From Dehalococcoidia bacterium (GTDB lineage Bacteria; Chloroflexota; Dehalococcoidia; UBA3495; JAAXIE01), in the NCBI GenBank assembly GCA_012270525.1, contig JAAXIE010000224.1:1-7048 (forward strand): a stretch of 7,048 nucleotides of DNA, written 5' to 3'. Made by a program: the position numbers and the translations under genes. How positions within the stretch are numbered: the stretch's first letter is position 1; every line of letters begins with the position of its first letter. Under the pieces are notes generated by a model. It had not been told where the DNA came from. It ran no database searches and worked only from the letters and a program-made list of their open reading frames with translations. This document shows positions 5,828 through 7,048 of the stretch, piece after piece.

Positions 5828-5842
5828 CAGTTGGGGTGTCAA
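5813..5842 (-). promoter_or_regulatory. Strong sigma-70-type promoter of the thioredoxin reductase-lyase pair
   Basis: On the minus strand a perfect TTGACA (5837-5842) is followed after 18 bp by TATATT (5813-5818), one base from TATAAT. Transcription would start near 5806, giving a leader of about 70 nt before GTG 5736. This is the best promoter in the window and lies wholly between the two genes. Confidence 0.65.
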
Positions 5843-5862
5843 GGACGGCGAAACCTTCCCGC

Positions 5863-5876
5863 GTCCGGTTTCGGAC
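5863..5876 (-). terminator. Small hairpin after the membrane protein gene, possible weak terminator
   Basis: GTCCG and CGGAC pair around a 4-nt loop 5 nt beyond the TAG stop of the membrane protein gene. No T-run follows. A second, mutually exclusive pairing uses GGACG at 5843-5847 with CGTCC at 5862-5866. Termination here is uncertain. Confidence 0.25.
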
Positions 5877-5881
5877 AGCTT

Positions 5882-7048
5882 CTATTCGACGATGGGCTGG
5901 CCGATAATCCACAGGCTGACCATGGTGTAGAGCACCATGAGAAGAAGCATCGGATACTGGCTGGCGACCGCCATCCGGCGTTCTCCAAAGGTGCGCATGG
6001 CGATCCTATGAGCCAGGTACACAGCTACGATGTGCCCCACTACGATCACGCCCACAGACAGGAACCATACCGTCCTTGCGCCTAAGACCCCGATATTTAT
6101 GTTGTACAGGGCGGTGCCGAACAGGTCCCACCCCCACCCGAAGGGGTCCGAGGCCAGCGGGATGATCCGCTGGCCCGACACCAACAGCAAGGGCAGGAAA
6201 TGGGCTATGTTGTACGCCAGGGCTATGGGTATGAGCGAATATACCAACACCCGCGCCAACTTCTCGGCAGGGAGGGTGTTCCGCACCATGCGGGCCATCA
6301 GGTGGGCAAAGGCCAGGTACACCGCGTAGAAGACGAAGGGAAACAGCAGCAAACCGATGCTGTTGGCTATGGTGGCGCTGTTCAGGAAAGGGTTGTTCAA
6401 CCCTGGGGATACATCGGCTGCGAAGCTCTGCACATGCACCCAAGCGGAGGTTGCGCTGAACCCGTCGAAGGTGACCGTGGCCAGGAGAAGGATGACCACC
6501 GCCAGCATGCTGCTGTCCACTCTCTCCGGGCGAGCAAGGCTCACAGCATAGGGCCTGATGTTGAGTTCCCTGGGAGGCTCATCTTCCTCGGCTGAAGAAG
6601 TTCTCTCCGGCTCGCTATCGTCCAGGCCCACATCATCGCAATCGGCGCACACGTCGGTAGAAGGCGTCCGAACCTCCAGGGGGGAGAAGCGGGACAGGAA
6701 CCCGAACACCACGGAGAATCCCTCGCAGTTCCGGAGCCATGTGTGCTTCCCGAAATAGACCATCCCCCCCAAGGTGAGCAGAGAGTACGCCACTATCAGC
6801 AGGGATATGCGAGCGGGCAGGTCGTTTTCCGAGTACACGTTCTCCACCCAGGCAAAACAGAAGAACGTTATAGCGGCGGGCCACATCCTCCAGCCCTCGG
6901 GATACTTCTCGTGCAGCGAGAGGCTTCCTTCGGGATAGAAGCGCCTGTATAGCCACTCCGCGCCTTCATACATTGCGGCCCACGGGTTCACCAGCGCCCA
7001 AATGTTTCCCACCAGCGCCACAAAGAAGCCCATGCCCACCCACCAGAT
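5882..7048 (-). CDS. Multipass membrane protein, 5'-truncated by right edge; family often labelled 'fenitrothion hydrolase'
   Basis: Integral membrane protein of unknown function; 388 C-terminal residues are visible and the frame stays open to the edge, so the true start lies outside. Hydrophobic segments, counted from the edge: about 4-20, 56-73, 80-98, 180-195, 227-252, 266-290, 324-346 and 364-382. Recognisable stretches are GNIWALVNPW, ATVTFDGFSATSAW, AYNIAHFLPLLLVSGQ, SDPFGWGWDLFGTA, VVGHIVAVYLAHR and SQYPMLLLMVLYTMVSLWII. From memory these match large membrane proteins of Actinobacteria and Chloroflexota that carry the transferred name fenitrothion hydrolase; I know of no proof of that activity for them. 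Histidines in or next to helices (AHFL, GHIVAVYLAH) might bind a metal or cofactor. Between helices 3 and 4 is a very acidic loop (about 125-162) with a CADC motif. It ends with TAG, 145 bp before the GTG of the next gene. Confidence 0.7.
   Translation of the reverse strand: MWWVGMGFFVALVGNIWALVNPWAAMYEGAEWLYRRFYPEGSLSLHEKYPEGWRMWPAAITFFCFAWVENVYSENDLPARISLLIVAYSLLTLGGMVYFGKHTWLRNCEGFSVVFGFLSRFSPLEVRTPSTDVCADCDDVGLDDSEPERTSSAEEDEPPRELNIRPYAVSLARPERVDSSMLAVVILLLATVTFDGFSATSAWVHVQSFAADVSPGLNNPFLNSATIANSIGLLLFPFVFYAVYLAFAHLMARMVRNTLPAEKLARVLVYSLIPIALAYNIAHFLPLLLVSGQRIIPLASDPFGWGWDLFGTALYNINIGVLGARTVWFLSVGVIVVGHIVAVYLAHRIAMRTFGERRMAVASQYPMLLLMVLYTMVSLWIIGQPIVE

Noticed and set aside
1..7048. tRNA, rRNA, CRISPR array, insertion sequence or toxin-antitoxin pair
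   Set aside because: No repeat-spacer pattern, transposase motif, cloverleaf-like segment or small paired genes were seen; nearly all sequence is accounted for by seven genes.

Overview
The window looks like an ordinary chromosomal stretch from a high-GC (roughly 60%), probably monoderm bacterium. Two periplasmic-type proteins, ModA and the HtrA protease, are built as lipoproteins with a lipobox cysteine. Several genes begin with GTG, and the right-hand membrane protein belongs to a family I associate with Actinobacteria and Chloroflexota. A Chloroflexota (Dehalococcoidia/SAR202-like) origin is my best guess, but it is inference only. I see no tRNA, rRNA, CRISPR array, insertion sequence or phage gene.

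Left block (1-2428, minus strand): a family III (CaiB/BaiF) CoA-transferase is followed by modA (molybdate-binding lipoprotein) and the 5' part of modB (molybdate permease), which runs off the left edge. The CoA-transferase has a TGn-extended TATAAT promoter and a very short leader. A second extended -10 motif lies between modA and modB and supports a GTG start for modB at 303.

Middle (2429-3852): a divergent intergenic region of about 200 bp leads to a plus-strand HtrA/DegP-type serine protease lipoprotein with a complete His-Asp-Ser triad and one PDZ domain. Only 44 bp separate its end from the convergent gene to its right.

Right block (3897-7048, minus strand): a multipass membrane protein, 5'-truncated by the right edge, is followed by a strong promoter (TTGACA, 18 bp, TATATT) whose -10 sits inside an inverted repeat. 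This promoter should drive a thioredoxin-reductase-like flavoprotein and an isocitrate lyase/PEP mutase superfamily enzyme. Two adjacent hairpins separate those two genes, and the second abuts a perfect AGGAGG ribosome-binding site.

The most notable observation is that the thioredoxin reductase gene has an in-frame amber codon (TAG) at codon 4, right after a well-placed Shine-Dalgarno site and GTG-GCT-GAT. The natural reading frame then continues as the canonical Rossmann start (YDVAILGAG). It is either a point nonsense mutation or sequence error, or the enzyme is made by re-initiation or readthrough. The same enzyme keeps its CATC redox motif but has acidic residues where NADPH-dependent relatives have the HRRxxxR arginines. 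I find no convincing new multi-gene system here.
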